Source: Congregibacter brevis (lineage in GTDB: Bacteria; Pseudomonadota; Gammaproteobacteria; Pseudomonadales; Halieaceae). From it: 64,000 nt of DNA. The stretch is taken from positions 2,356,001 through 2,420,000 of the forward strand of contig NZ_CP136865.1 of the NCBI RefSeq assembly GCF_045689245.1, read 5' to 3'. Every line of letters begins with the position of its first letter. Position 1 is the stretch's first letter. A model generated the notes under the pieces. It did not search any database, was not told the origin of the DNA, and worked only from the letters and a program-made list of their open reading frames with translations. A program made the position numbers and the translations under genes. This document shows, piece by piece, positions 16,498 to 24,346 of the stretch.

Positions 16498-17916
16498 ATG
16501 CGAAAACTAGCCCTTGCCGCACTGCTTGGCACCGCGAGCTGTGTTACGGCTGCTCAGGAAACTGCGCACCTTGAATGGCTTAATGATAACTACGAGCAAA
16601 CTGCCCGCACGGCCAGATCCATCTGGGAGTTTGCGGAGGTTGGATATCAGGAAACGCGCAGCAGTGCGCTCTTGCAGGAGCAATTGGCGGCGGAAGGTTT
16701 TTCGGTAGAAAGTGGTGTTGCGGACATACCTACGGCTTTTGTCGCGAGCTATGGCAAAGGTGGCCCGGTGCTGGCGATTCTTGGCGAGTTCGATGCTCTG
16801 CCGGGAATTACTCAGGATTCAGTGCCCTCGCGCAGCCTTCTCGAAGAAAAGACGGCCGGACACGCATGTGGACACAACCTCTTTGGCGCGGGTTCCGCTG
16901 CGGCGGCGATCGCGGTGAAGGAGTGGCTGGATAGCACGGGCACGCCTGGAACGATTCGTTTTTACGGCACACCTGCAGAAGAGGGCGGCAGCGGGAAAGT
17001 CTATATGGTTCGCGCAGGGCTGTTTGATGATGTGGATTTTGCACTGCATTGGCATCCCTCCGATCGGAACTCTGCGGCGGCTCAAACGACGCTTGCGAAT
17101 CGATCTGCAAAATTCCGCTTCCGCGGAGTTTCAGCTCACGCGGCAGGGGCGCCGGAGCGCGGTCGGTCAGCACTGGATGGCGTAGAAGCCATGAACTACA
17201 TGGTGAACATGATGCGTGAACACGTGCCTCAGCAAACGCGTATCCACTATGTAATCACCTCGGGAGGCAACGCACCCAATGTCGTGCCTGACTACGCTGA
17301 GGTGTTCTATTACCTGCGTCATCCTCATGCCAAGACTGTTCGCTCGCTTTGGGAGCGTCTCGAGGCAACGGCCAGAGGTGCAGCGGAAGGCACCGGCACG
17401 GAGCTCGAAGTCGAGATCATTCATGGCAATCATCCCGTGTTGGTCAACGAAACACTGCACAAAATGATGGATGCCACCATGCGTGAGATAGGCGGCATTG
17501 ATTACAACGCAGAAGAATTACGCTTCGCAAAAGAGGTTTACAAGAGTTTTGACGATCCTGCCCGGGAGCTCGGCTCTGAGAAGTTGATTCAGCCTTATGG
17601 CTTGTCTCTTGGATATGGATCGACCGATGTCGGTGACGTCTCCATTGCCGTGCCAACGGTTGGCCTGAGTACCGCCACCTATGTCCCCGGCACCGCCGGC
17701 CATAGTTGGCAGGCAGTAGCTGCAGCGGGTTCTTCTGTGGGATTTAAGGGTGCTGATCTCGCCGCCCGAGCTCTGAGTAGTGCCGCGGTGAAGCTGTATA
17801 CCGACAAAGCGCTTCGCGAGGCTGCGATCGCTGAATTCCAAGAGCGCCGCGGTGATGACTTCGAATACGAGGCGCTTCTCGGAGATCGAGCACCAGCATT
17901 GAATTACCGAAACTAA
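16498..17916 (+). CDS. Exported M20 amidohydrolase (AbgB-like)
   Basis: The 472-residue protein belongs to peptidase family M20D and is closest in pattern to AbgB, a subunit of p-aminobenzoyl-glutamate hydrolase. Metal ligands are visible in HACGHN (from residue 122) and PAEEGG (about 159-164), and the dimerisation-domain GVSAHAAGAP segment is present. Unlike E. coli AbgB it begins with a signal peptide (residues 1-19), so it probably acts in the periplasm on an N-acyl or peptide bond. A GGAGAG site precedes the ATG. The partner subunit AbgA is not in the window. Confidence 0.85.
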   Translation: MRKLALAALLGTASCVTAAQETAHLEWLNDNYEQTARTARSIWEFAEVGYQETRSSALLQEQLAAEGFSVESGVADIPTAFVASYGKGGPVLAILGEFDALPGITQDSVPSRSLLEEKTAGHACGHNLFGAGSAAAAIAVKEWLDSTGTPGTIRFYGTPAEEGGSGKVYMVRAGLFDDVDFALHWHPSDRNSAAAQTTLANRSAKFRFRGVSAHAAGAPERGRSALDGVEAMNYMVNMMREHVPQQTRIHYVITSGGNAPNVVPDYAEVFYYLRHPHAKTVRSLWERLEATARGAAEGTGTELEVEIIHGNHPVLVNETLHKMMDATMREIGGIDYNAEELRFAKEVYKSFDDPARELGSEKLIQPYGLSLGYGSTDVGDVSIAVPTVGLSTATYVPGTAGHSWQAVAAAGSSVGFKGADLAARALSSAAVKLYTDKALREAAIAEFQERRGDDFEYEALLGDRAPALNYRN

Positions 17917-17967
17917 AAACAGACCTATCACGAGTTCTGTTAGACGAGTTTGAATAAGGAAAAAACT

Positions 17968-19203
17968 ATGTCAGATAGTGAACGCAAAGACACTGATGAG
18001 CAGGCGGAGTTTCGCCGCTACTGCAGATCATGGATAGCGGAAAATCACCCGGGCGATCCCTCAGTGCGACTACCCCTGTCCCCTCTGGAAATAATGACAA
18101 CCGAACAAATGGACTACCTCCAGCGTTGGCAGAAAGCCGCCTACGATGCGGGCCTTGTGGGCTGCGATTATCCCGTTGAAGTTGGCGGAGCCGGGCGTAC
18201 TGATTGTCAGCGAGTAGCCAATGAAGAGTTAGTGGCGGCAAAGACGCCGTTTTATCCCAATGTCATTGGATTGGGTATGGCTGCGCCGACGGTGTTTTAT
18301 CACGCCAACGAAGCACTTAAACAGCAGCTGTTGCCTCGTTTGTTTTCCGGAGAGGATATCTGGTGTCAGGGCTTTAGTGAGCCTGGTGCCGGTTCTGACC
18401 TTGCCAACGTTCAGACCTTTGCCGAGCGTAAGGGCGACAAATGGGTGATCAATGGGCACAAGGTGTGGACGAGCTTGGCGCACTTCGCTGAGTGGATGAT
18501 CATTCTGCTGCGAACGGATAAAGGCCACAAGTATGAAGGTCTGTCCTATTTTGTAGTGCCCATCGCCTCAGCCCTTGGCAAGGGCGTTACGGTGCGGCCG
18601 CTGATCAAGATGACCGGAGAGACGGGCTTCAACGAAGTGCTGTTTGATAATCTGGAAGTCGATGACAGCTTCCGTCTCGACGAGCTGGGCAAAGGCTGGC
18701 AAGTTGCGATGACGACTCTGCTTCATGAACGCGGTGCTGGCGAGTTGGTGACGCCCCGAGCGGGCGGATTGAAAAGTGCTAGCTCGCTGTCTATCAGTTC
18801 AAGAAGTGTCATGGATCTTGCCAGTAAAACAACCAGAGGTGCGCAGCAAGCTTCCAATGACCCTTTGTTGAGAGATCGCATGGTCAGGCAGTTGATACGC
18901 GAGGAAGCGTTAAAGGAACATCAGCGCCGTGCTCGAGTTCCGGCACTTATCGATCACCCCATGCGTTTGCCGTTACAGAACAAGCTTCTTGCATCGGAAA
19001 TTGCTCAAGATACGGCGGCGCTGGCCCTGGAAGTGGAGGGCCCGGCTGCAAGCCTGTATCTGGCTGACGAGAATGCGCCAGCAAGAGGCCAATGGCCCTT
19101 GGCGTACATGAACTCCTACGGTATGACCATTGCTGCGGGAACCAGTGAAATTCAGCGAAACATTCTGGGAGAGCGAGTTCTGGGACTCGCCAAGTCTAAG
19201 TAG
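17968..19203 (+). CDS. Acyl-CoA dehydrogenase, first of a pair
   Basis: FAD-dependent alpha,beta-dehydrogenation of an acyl-CoA. The 411-residue product shows the family motifs CQGFSEPGAGSDLA (substrate/FAD region, about residues 132-145) and NGHKVWTSLAHFAEW, and a C-terminal GTSEIQRNILGERVLGL segment. I use the ATG at 17968, after an AAGGAA site; a TTG at 17950 would add six residues. The second acyl-CoA dehydrogenase gene starts 27 bases downstream. Such unequal pairs often form heteromeric enzymes acting on branched or steroid side-chain CoA esters; the substrate here is not evident. Confidence 0.9.
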   Translation: MSDSERKDTDEQAEFRRYCRSWIAENHPGDPSVRLPLSPLEIMTTEQMDYLQRWQKAAYDAGLVGCDYPVEVGGAGRTDCQRVANEELVAAKTPFYPNVIGLGMAAPTVFYHANEALKQQLLPRLFSGEDIWCQGFSEPGAGSDLANVQTFAERKGDKWVINGHKVWTSLAHFAEWMIILLRTDKGHKYEGLSYFVVPIASALGKGVTVRPLIKMTGETGFNEVLFDNLEVDDSFRLDELGKGWQVAMTTLLHERGAGELVTPRAGGLKSASSLSISSRSVMDLASKTTRGAQQASNDPLLRDRMVRQLIREEALKEHQRRARVPALIDHPMRLPLQNKLLASEIAQDTAALALEVEGPAASLYLADENAPARGQWPLAYMNSYGMTIAAGTSEIQRNILGERVLGLAKSK

Positions 19204-19230
19204 ACAGCCTGGTTATCTAAGGAGATTTTT

Positions 19231-20367
19231 GTGGCTCAACCTAAGAATTATGGATTCGAAGAAGAAGCGGGGATGCTCAAAGATGGCGCTCGGCGCTTTT
19301 TTTCGGAGAAACTTCCCGTTGATCAATTGCACGCTTTGGTAGCAGATGCCTATGTGCCCGAGCGTGCACCGGAAGTGAAGTGGCGCAAGGAGCTTTGGGA
19401 CGAGATGGTAGCGCTGGGATGGACATCCCTCGCTGTGCCCGAAAGTGCCGGGGGCGTTGGCATGCCCTGGGTTGCTGTGGCAGGGCTTTTAGAGGAAAAC
19501 GGTCTAGCTGCTTTTCCATCACCCTTGATGGCGACTTTGCAAACTACGGCTGTGCTGACCCAATGCGGTCCGGCAGGAGAGCCGGCGCTGGCTGAAATTG
19601 CTGAGGGGTCCGCCGCTACGATAGCGGTCATGGATGAGGCCGGGAACGCGACGCCGGGTGCGGTTCAGCTTGTCGATGGCAAGCTGAATGGGACGGCATG
19701 TTTCGTTCAGGATGCATGTAAGTGCGATCACCTTCTGGTCGTCGCTCTGGAAGCGGAAAAACCGGCTTTCTTTTGGGTCAAGCTTGACGCCGAAGGTGTG
19801 AGCGTGAAGTCCGATGCGATTATCGATCTGACTCGGGATCAGGCGCGAGTGAGCTTCGATGCTGTCTCCGCGCAGCGAATCGATACAGATGCAGCCGGCG
19901 CATGGGAAGCCGCGCTCCCGATTATTTGGATGCTGATCAGCGCTGACATGGTGGGAGCCTCGGAGTGGTTGCTTCAGACGACGGTCGATTATGCGCAACA
20001 GCGCAAGCAGTTTGATCGATCTTTGGGGTTCTTTCAGGCTGTGAAGCATGATCTTGTCAATGTCATGATCGCAATCGATGAGAGTAAGTCACTGCTTTAT
20101 AACGCTGCCTGCGCCATTGATCACGAGCCTGAGCGTGCGCGGGAGTTGGCGCATATGGCCAAATCCTCTGCGAGCGATACGGCGGCTTTCGCATCAGGGA
20201 GAACGGTGCAGATGCACGGTGGTATTGGCTTTACCTGGGAGTGTTACGTGCACCTGTATTTTAAACGCCAGAAACACAGCCAGCTGCTGTGGGGCGATGC
20301 GTCCTGGCATCGAGCGGCCCTTGCCGCCTTGCTCATTGATCGCCCGACAATAGAGTCGGCCGCTTAG
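19231..20367 (+). CDS. Acyl-CoA dehydrogenase, second of a pair
   Basis: The 378-residue protein is a second, more divergent acyl-CoA dehydrogenase. The N-terminal helical domain, a LGWTSLAVPESAGG segment and the C-terminal YAQQRKQFDRSLGFFQAVKH and QMHGGIGFTWE segments are typical. The GTG start has AAGGAG at good spacing. Compared with its upstream neighbour it lacks the clear EPGAGSD loop, as seen in the weaker subunit of heteromeric acyl-CoA dehydrogenases. It is likely co-transcribed with 17968. Confidence 0.88.
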   Translation: MAQPKNYGFEEEAGMLKDGARRFFSEKLPVDQLHALVADAYVPERAPEVKWRKELWDEMVALGWTSLAVPESAGGVGMPWVAVAGLLEENGLAAFPSPLMATLQTTAVLTQCGPAGEPALAEIAEGSAATIAVMDEAGNATPGAVQLVDGKLNGTACFVQDACKCDHLLVVALEAEKPAFFWVKLDAEGVSVKSDAIIDLTRDQARVSFDAVSAQRIDTDAAGAWEAALPIIWMLISADMVGASEWLLQTTVDYAQQRKQFDRSLGFFQAVKHDLVNVMIAIDESKSLLYNAACAIDHEPERARELAHMAKSSASDTAAFASGRTVQMHGGIGFTWECYVHLYFKRQKHSQLLWGDASWHRAALAALLIDRPTIESAA

Positions 20368-20448
20368 ATGAACTGGAAAACCGCTGGGCTTATCGCGGTT
20401 GCTTTACTTGTAGGCTACGGGACTCTCGCGCTGATCGCCTTTGGGTGA
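20368..20448 (+). CDS. Possible 26-residue membrane microprotein
   Basis: The ATG follows the stop of the acyl-CoA dehydrogenase gene directly. The frame encodes 26 residues: a short polar start (MNWK), then about 20 hydrophobic residues that could form one membrane helix, then a stop. There is no strong ribosome site of its own, but translation could be coupled to the upstream stop. The reading as a gene rests on composition and position only. Confidence 0.35.
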   Translation: MNWKTAGLIAVALLVGYGTLALIAFG

Positions 20449-20473
20449 CAGCGTTGGGAGTCCGGTCTGCGGA

Positions 20474-21886
20474 TTAGGCCGCGATGCTGGTTTCCAGCTC
20501 GAAGCCTTCCAAAAACGCCATAAGCTTCTCTCGTTCGGGGTCGTCCTCTCTCGTTTTTGACAGCAAGTGTGTCGTGCGCGGTTCGCGATCAAGGAATAGC
20601 TTGCCGCTAACGGCGGACGCCTCGGACGCAGCCGCTAACCAGACAATGGTGTCTGCGCCTTCTTCGGGGGTGCGTAAAATCAAGCGGGTGAGCGTGTGGA
20701 AAGCGGGTAGCGCTGATTCGACTCCGGGAGTATCTGCCCAACCTGGATGCATAGCATTCACTACGATGCCGTCTTTCTCCCAGCTCTTTGCCCACTCTTC
20801 CGTGACTACGGTGAGACCGCGCTTGCATCGTGCGTAGGCGGTTGCCCCAGCATAGTTTTCTGGTATCGCCTCGAGGCGATCAACGCGAAGCTTTTGGGAA
20901 TACATGCCCCCGGACACCACATTGACGACGCGTGACTGTCCAGCGGCTTTTAACAAGGGATGTAGGGCGCGGGTGAGACGCCATGGGCTCAGAAGCAGCA
21001 GAGCGAAGCTTTGCTCCAGTCCCTCAGATGTCGTACCCCAGTCATTGAAAAGGGCGCCGGCGTTGTTCACCAATACGTCAATGGGTTGGCCGGCCTTTAA
21101 AAGACGATCGGCAAGCGCGTCGACCTCAGCCATGATCGACAAATCCGCGAGCTCTGCACGTATGGCGCTGTTGCCCGTTTCTACTTTAAGTTCACTGACC
21201 ACAGCTTCGGCGCGCTTTGGATTGCGCATTACGAGGATCAGTTCAGCGCCTCGTTCCGCAAGCTCGCGCGCGGTAGCCAAACCCAGGCCAGAGCTGGCTC
21301 CGGTCACGACCATGGTCTGACCCTTGAGGGATGCGCTCATCGGGCTCCAACGCTTTTGCCCGCGGCGGTAACCCCATTTACTAAACATCGCCAGTCCCGG
21401 CCAAAGCAGGCGGTCGGCGCGAGCGCTCCCAGAGGAGATTTTCGGAGGAGCGTTACTATCGTCAAGCGCCCGTTTTAGACCTCGCAGCGCGCTCTTGCCC
21501 ATACGCAGCATGCCTGTCTTGAGAGCGCCCTCGAGAGCAGCAAAGGGCATCTTGTAGCTAAAGTCCGCATGATAATCCACACGCGTCTCGCCATTCTCTT
21601 CCGTGAAATAGATTGTATCTACAGCGGAAAAGAGCCAGCTCTCCACTTGAAGGGTCACCATGTTGGGTGCTTCAAACTCGGTGATAGTGTAAAGAAGTTC
21701 AATGGAGCCTAGGGGTAGTTTGCAGCGCACAACAAATTGCGAACCCATGCCCACCGGACCGTCGCTGATTTTGCGGGCTTTAAACGCCGTAGCGTCCCAC
21801 TCGGGGGTAGTGCGGAAGTCCGCCGTGTATTCAAAGCATTCCTCAACAGGGCGTGCAACGCGGATACTTTCTTTGAGACTAATCAT
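20474..21886 (-). CDS. SRPBCC-SDR fusion protein
   Basis: The 470-residue product joins two domains. Residues 1-150 form an SRPBCC (START-like) ligand-binding domain of the polyketide cyclase/coenzyme Q-binding type. Residues about 188-450 are a short-chain dehydrogenase: TGASSGLG at 195-202, NNAG at 274-277, Ser325, and Tyr351 with Lys355 in YARCK. It resembles the DHRS12/retinol dehydrogenase type of SDR. The two parts joined imply that the first domain binds or delivers a hydrophobic substrate to the second. I use the ATG at 21886; a TTG 30 bases upstream is possible. It is convergent with the acyl-CoA dehydrogenase pair. Confidence 0.85.
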   Translation of the reverse strand: MISLKESIRVARPVEECFEYTADFRTTPEWDATAFKARKISDGPVGMGSQFVVRCKLPLGSIELLYTITEFEAPNMVTLQVESWLFSAVDTIYFTEENGETRVDYHADFSYKMPFAALEGALKTGMLRMGKSALRGLKRALDDSNAPPKISSGSARADRLLWPGLAMFSKWGYRRGQKRWSPMSASLKGQTMVVTGASSGLGLATARELAERGAELILVMRNPKRAEAVVSELKVETGNSAIRAELADLSIMAEVDALADRLLKAGQPIDVLVNNAGALFNDWGTTSEGLEQSFALLLLSPWRLTRALHPLLKAAGQSRVVNVVSGGMYSQKLRVDRLEAIPENYAGATAYARCKRGLTVVTEEWAKSWEKDGIVVNAMHPGWADTPGVESALPAFHTLTRLILRTPEEGADTIVWLAAASEASAVSGKLFLDREPRTTHLLSKTREDDPEREKLMAFLEGFELETSIAA

Positions 21887-21979
21887 GGTGCCTGTCAACT
21901 CTGGGGTTTGTTGCAATGCTTACGCACTCTGACCCGCCTTAGTTCACCCAATATGCCTGCGCAACGAGACTTTCCCCTG

Positions 21980-22342
21980 CTATTCATCTACCCAGATGTG
22001 GCGCAGTGGTTCGCCAAAATCATCGTAGATTAGCTGCTTTCTAGAACGCTTTCGTCCTGACTTGCTGGCTGGCTTACGGGAGGTCTTTAGTGACTCTCGC
22101 CGCGCTTCAATAGTTGCTACTACTTCGGGTACCGGGGTGCGCTCGCTGGGTGGTTCTGTAAACAAAGGACGAGACGGAGGTGGCCGCGTGCCGGGTTCCC
22201 AGGCAGTTGCCCCTCTAGGAACGTTATCGACTTCTCCGCCCACCTGCAGGAATTTTTTTGTGGCCTGCTCAAGCTCACGACGAATAGCCGCTTTGGACTT
22301 TACGCCAAGTTTCGGTTTGCTGTGTTTATCCTTATCTGTCAT
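21980..22342 (-). CDS. Small basic protein with SutA-like segment
   Basis: The 120-residue protein is rich in Lys, Arg, Pro and Ser and probably largely disordered. Around residues 26-40 it reads ATKKFLQVGGEVDNV, close to the conserved core of SutA, a small RNA-polymerase-binding regulator of slow-growing Pseudomonas (FLAKGGKVQEV in memory). The rest differs: SutA has an acidic N-terminus, while this protein has a basic C-terminus ending in an acidic patch. I can call it only a conserved-looking hypothetical with that similarity. Divergent from the alpha/beta hydrolase gene. Confidence 0.55.
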   Translation of the reverse strand: MTDKDKHSKPKLGVKSKAAIRRELEQATKKFLQVGGEVDNVPRGATAWEPGTRPPPSRPLFTEPPSERTPVPEVVATIEARRESLKTSRKPASKSGRKRSRKQLIYDDFGEPLRHIWVDE

Positions 22343-22510
22343 TTGCGCCTATTGACGAACATCGGTCCTGTCAGATCACGGAGTTCACGGCAATCACCGC
22401 CCAGAGGCAAGAGATTCACTGTGATTCTTATTATAGCGCCGGATTTGGTGGTTCATGACTACCGGTATCTGGGATAATCGTCGCATAAACACGTTTTCGG
22501 AGTTTGATTA

Positions 22511-23578
22511 ATGTTTTGGCTTGCTATCACCATTGTGGCCTTCGTCATGTTTTCCTATCTGGTTCTGCGTGGGGAGAACCTATCCTATCTGGACCAGCCT
22601 GTGCCGCAGCATAGTTATCGCGCGCCCAGCGACGCTATGCGGTCGGTACTCGCTTCCCTGAGCGAGTTCGGAGAAGGCTCTCATGGACGCGGCCGACAGC
22701 GTATTCATGCGATTCGCGGCTTTATGGACAAAATGGGCGCTGAGGGCACCTACGAAAGCGAGTTTCTGTCCTTATCGACTCCGGATCTGAGGGGCGAATG
22801 GGTGCTTGGCCCAAATCACGACAGCGGGCGCCGTATTCTTTATCTTCACGGGGGAGCGTTTATCGCAGGCAGCCCTCTCAGTCACCGCGCTATTACAGAC
22901 CGACTGGCCCGTCTTACCGGCGCTTCAGTATTTGCGCTTGATTACCGATTGATGCCTGAGCACAAGCGTATCGAGGGTATTGAGGACTGCAGACGAGCGT
23001 ACCGCTGGATTCTGGAGAACGGTCCCGACGGCCGTTCAGCGGCAGAGACCCTGGTGGTGGCGGGGGATTCCGCTGGCGGAAACCTAACGCTGTCATTGCT
23101 CGCTTGGGTCAGGGACCAAGGCTTGCGTCAGGCCGACGCCGGCATCGCTTTGTCTCCGGCGACCGATGCGGTACTGGACGCTCCCAGTTTGCGGGACAAC
23201 ATCGCCACAGATCCGATGCTCGGCCCTGCCTTTGGTGCTTTGGCAAAAGTACCCAACATCTTCGTCCTTTGGTACACATGGGCTACTTCTCGAATGCTGC
23301 CGACAGATCCCCGGATTTCTCCGCTACGAGGCTCGCTCGCTGACTTGCCCCCCGTACTTGTGCAGGCTAGTGATACCGAGATGCTGCTGGATGACGCGCG
23401 ACGTTACGTCGCCAAAGCGCAGGCGGCCGAGTCTCCGGTCGTGTTACAGACGTGGCCCGATATGGTTCATGTTTGGCAAATGTTTACCCCTGAGTTAGAG
23501 GAGGCTGAAGAGGCCTTTGCGAATATTGCGGAGTTTCTGGATAGCGTCGTGCCCACAAGTGTCGAGCAGGCCGCATGA
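22511..23578 (+). CDS. Alpha/beta hydrolase (hormone-sensitive lipase family)
   Basis: The 355-residue esterase/lipase has the HSL-family oxyanion-hole motif HGG at 113-115 and the nucleophile elbow GDSAGG at 185-190 with Ser187; the acid and His follow near the C-terminus (SDTEMLLDDA and DMVHVWQMF). An N-terminal hydrophobic stretch (residues 2-20) probably anchors it in the inner membrane. GGAG stands eight bases before the ATG. The last four bases overlap plsC, so both are translated together. It likely hydrolyses an ester of a short or medium acyl chain; substrate unknown. Confidence 0.88.
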   Translation: MFWLAITIVAFVMFSYLVLRGENLSYLDQPVPQHSYRAPSDAMRSVLASLSEFGEGSHGRGRQRIHAIRGFMDKMGAEGTYESEFLSLSTPDLRGEWVLGPNHDSGRRILYLHGGAFIAGSPLSHRAITDRLARLTGASVFALDYRLMPEHKRIEGIEDCRRAYRWILENGPDGRSAAETLVVAGDSAGGNLTLSLLAWVRDQGLRQADAGIALSPATDAVLDAPSLRDNIATDPMLGPAFGALAKVPNIFVLWYTWATSRMLPTDPRISPLRGSLADLPPVLVQASDTEMLLDDARRYVAKAQAAESPVVLQTWPDMVHVWQMFTPELEEAEEAFANIAEFLDSVVPTSVEQAA

Positions 23579-24342
23579 ACGCGATACGTTCGTCTCTAGT
23601 GTTTGCCTGGATGGTCGTAAGCATTATTCCTTGCGGATTAGGCTTGGTATTTTGCTCTCTTTTCCTGTCCTCGGGGTCGCTTTGGCGATGGTTCGCAAGG
23701 CCCTGGCTTCGTGGTGTGGTCGTGGCGGCTCGCTGGGTAGGGCGAGTGGACTATGAGCTACACGGTGCCGAAAACCTACCAGGTCCCGATGATATGCGCC
23801 GCGTCATATTGGTCTCTAAGCATCAATCTACCTGGGAAACGTTCTTTTTCCCCAGCATGATGCCCCACAACCTTGCTTACGTATTTAAAAAAGAGCTCTT
23901 GCGGATTCCTATCTTCGGGTGGTGTATGGCGCGTTTGGAAATGGTTCCCATTGATCGGAGTAAGCGCTCCGAGGCCTGGAATAAAGTTGCACAGTTTGGG
24001 GTGGAGCTTATGGATCGCGGTAGATGGATCATTATGTTCCCCGAAGGCACGCGAAGTGAGCGCGGAGGTCAGGGCAAGTATAAAAGCGGTGCCAGTCGCT
24101 TGGGAGTGGCGACCGAGGCGCTGTTGATTCCCATCGCCGTGAGTTCCGGGCAGTGCTGGCCGCGTAAGTCTTTTTCTTTTATCCCGGGGAAAATTGATGT
24201 GTCTGTGGGCACACCCATTCCCGCGGCAGGTGGTGATCCTGAGGTTTTGATGAATCAGGTGGAGACGTGGATTGAGGCGGAGATGCGACGTATCGATCCT
24301 ACGGCGTACTCTGACGCCGCCGACACCACCGAGGCGGTCTGA
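23575..24342 (+). CDS. plsC: 1-acyl-sn-glycerol-3-phosphate acyltransferase
   Basis: The 255-residue membrane protein adds the second acyl chain in phosphatidic acid synthesis. The acyltransferase box is KHQSTWE (His83 to Glu88), the HX4E form seen in several proteobacterial PlsC proteins instead of HX4D, and FPEGTRS lies at 155-161. One or two N-terminal membrane helices precede it (residues 8-32). The ATG overlaps the hydrolase stop by four bases, and the decarboxylase GTG follows the stop after four bases. It may be one of several plsC-like paralogues. Confidence 0.9.
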   Translation: MNAIRSSLVFAWMVVSIIPCGLGLVFCSLFLSSGSLWRWFARPWLRGVVVAARWVGRVDYELHGAENLPGPDDMRRVILVSKHQSTWETFFFPSMMPHNLAYVFKKELLRIPIFGWCMARLEMVPIDRSKRSEAWNKVAQFGVELMDRGRWIIMFPEGTRSERGGQGKYKSGASRLGVATEALLIPIAVSSGQCWPRKSFSFIPGKIDVSVGTPIPAAGGDPEVLMNQVETWIEAEMRRIDPTAYSDAADTTEAV

Positions 24343-24346
24343 GCGA

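Noticed and set aside
19519..20049. Minus-strand frame of 176 residues opposite the second acyl-CoA dehydrogenase
   Set aside because: Shadow of a well-supported gene.
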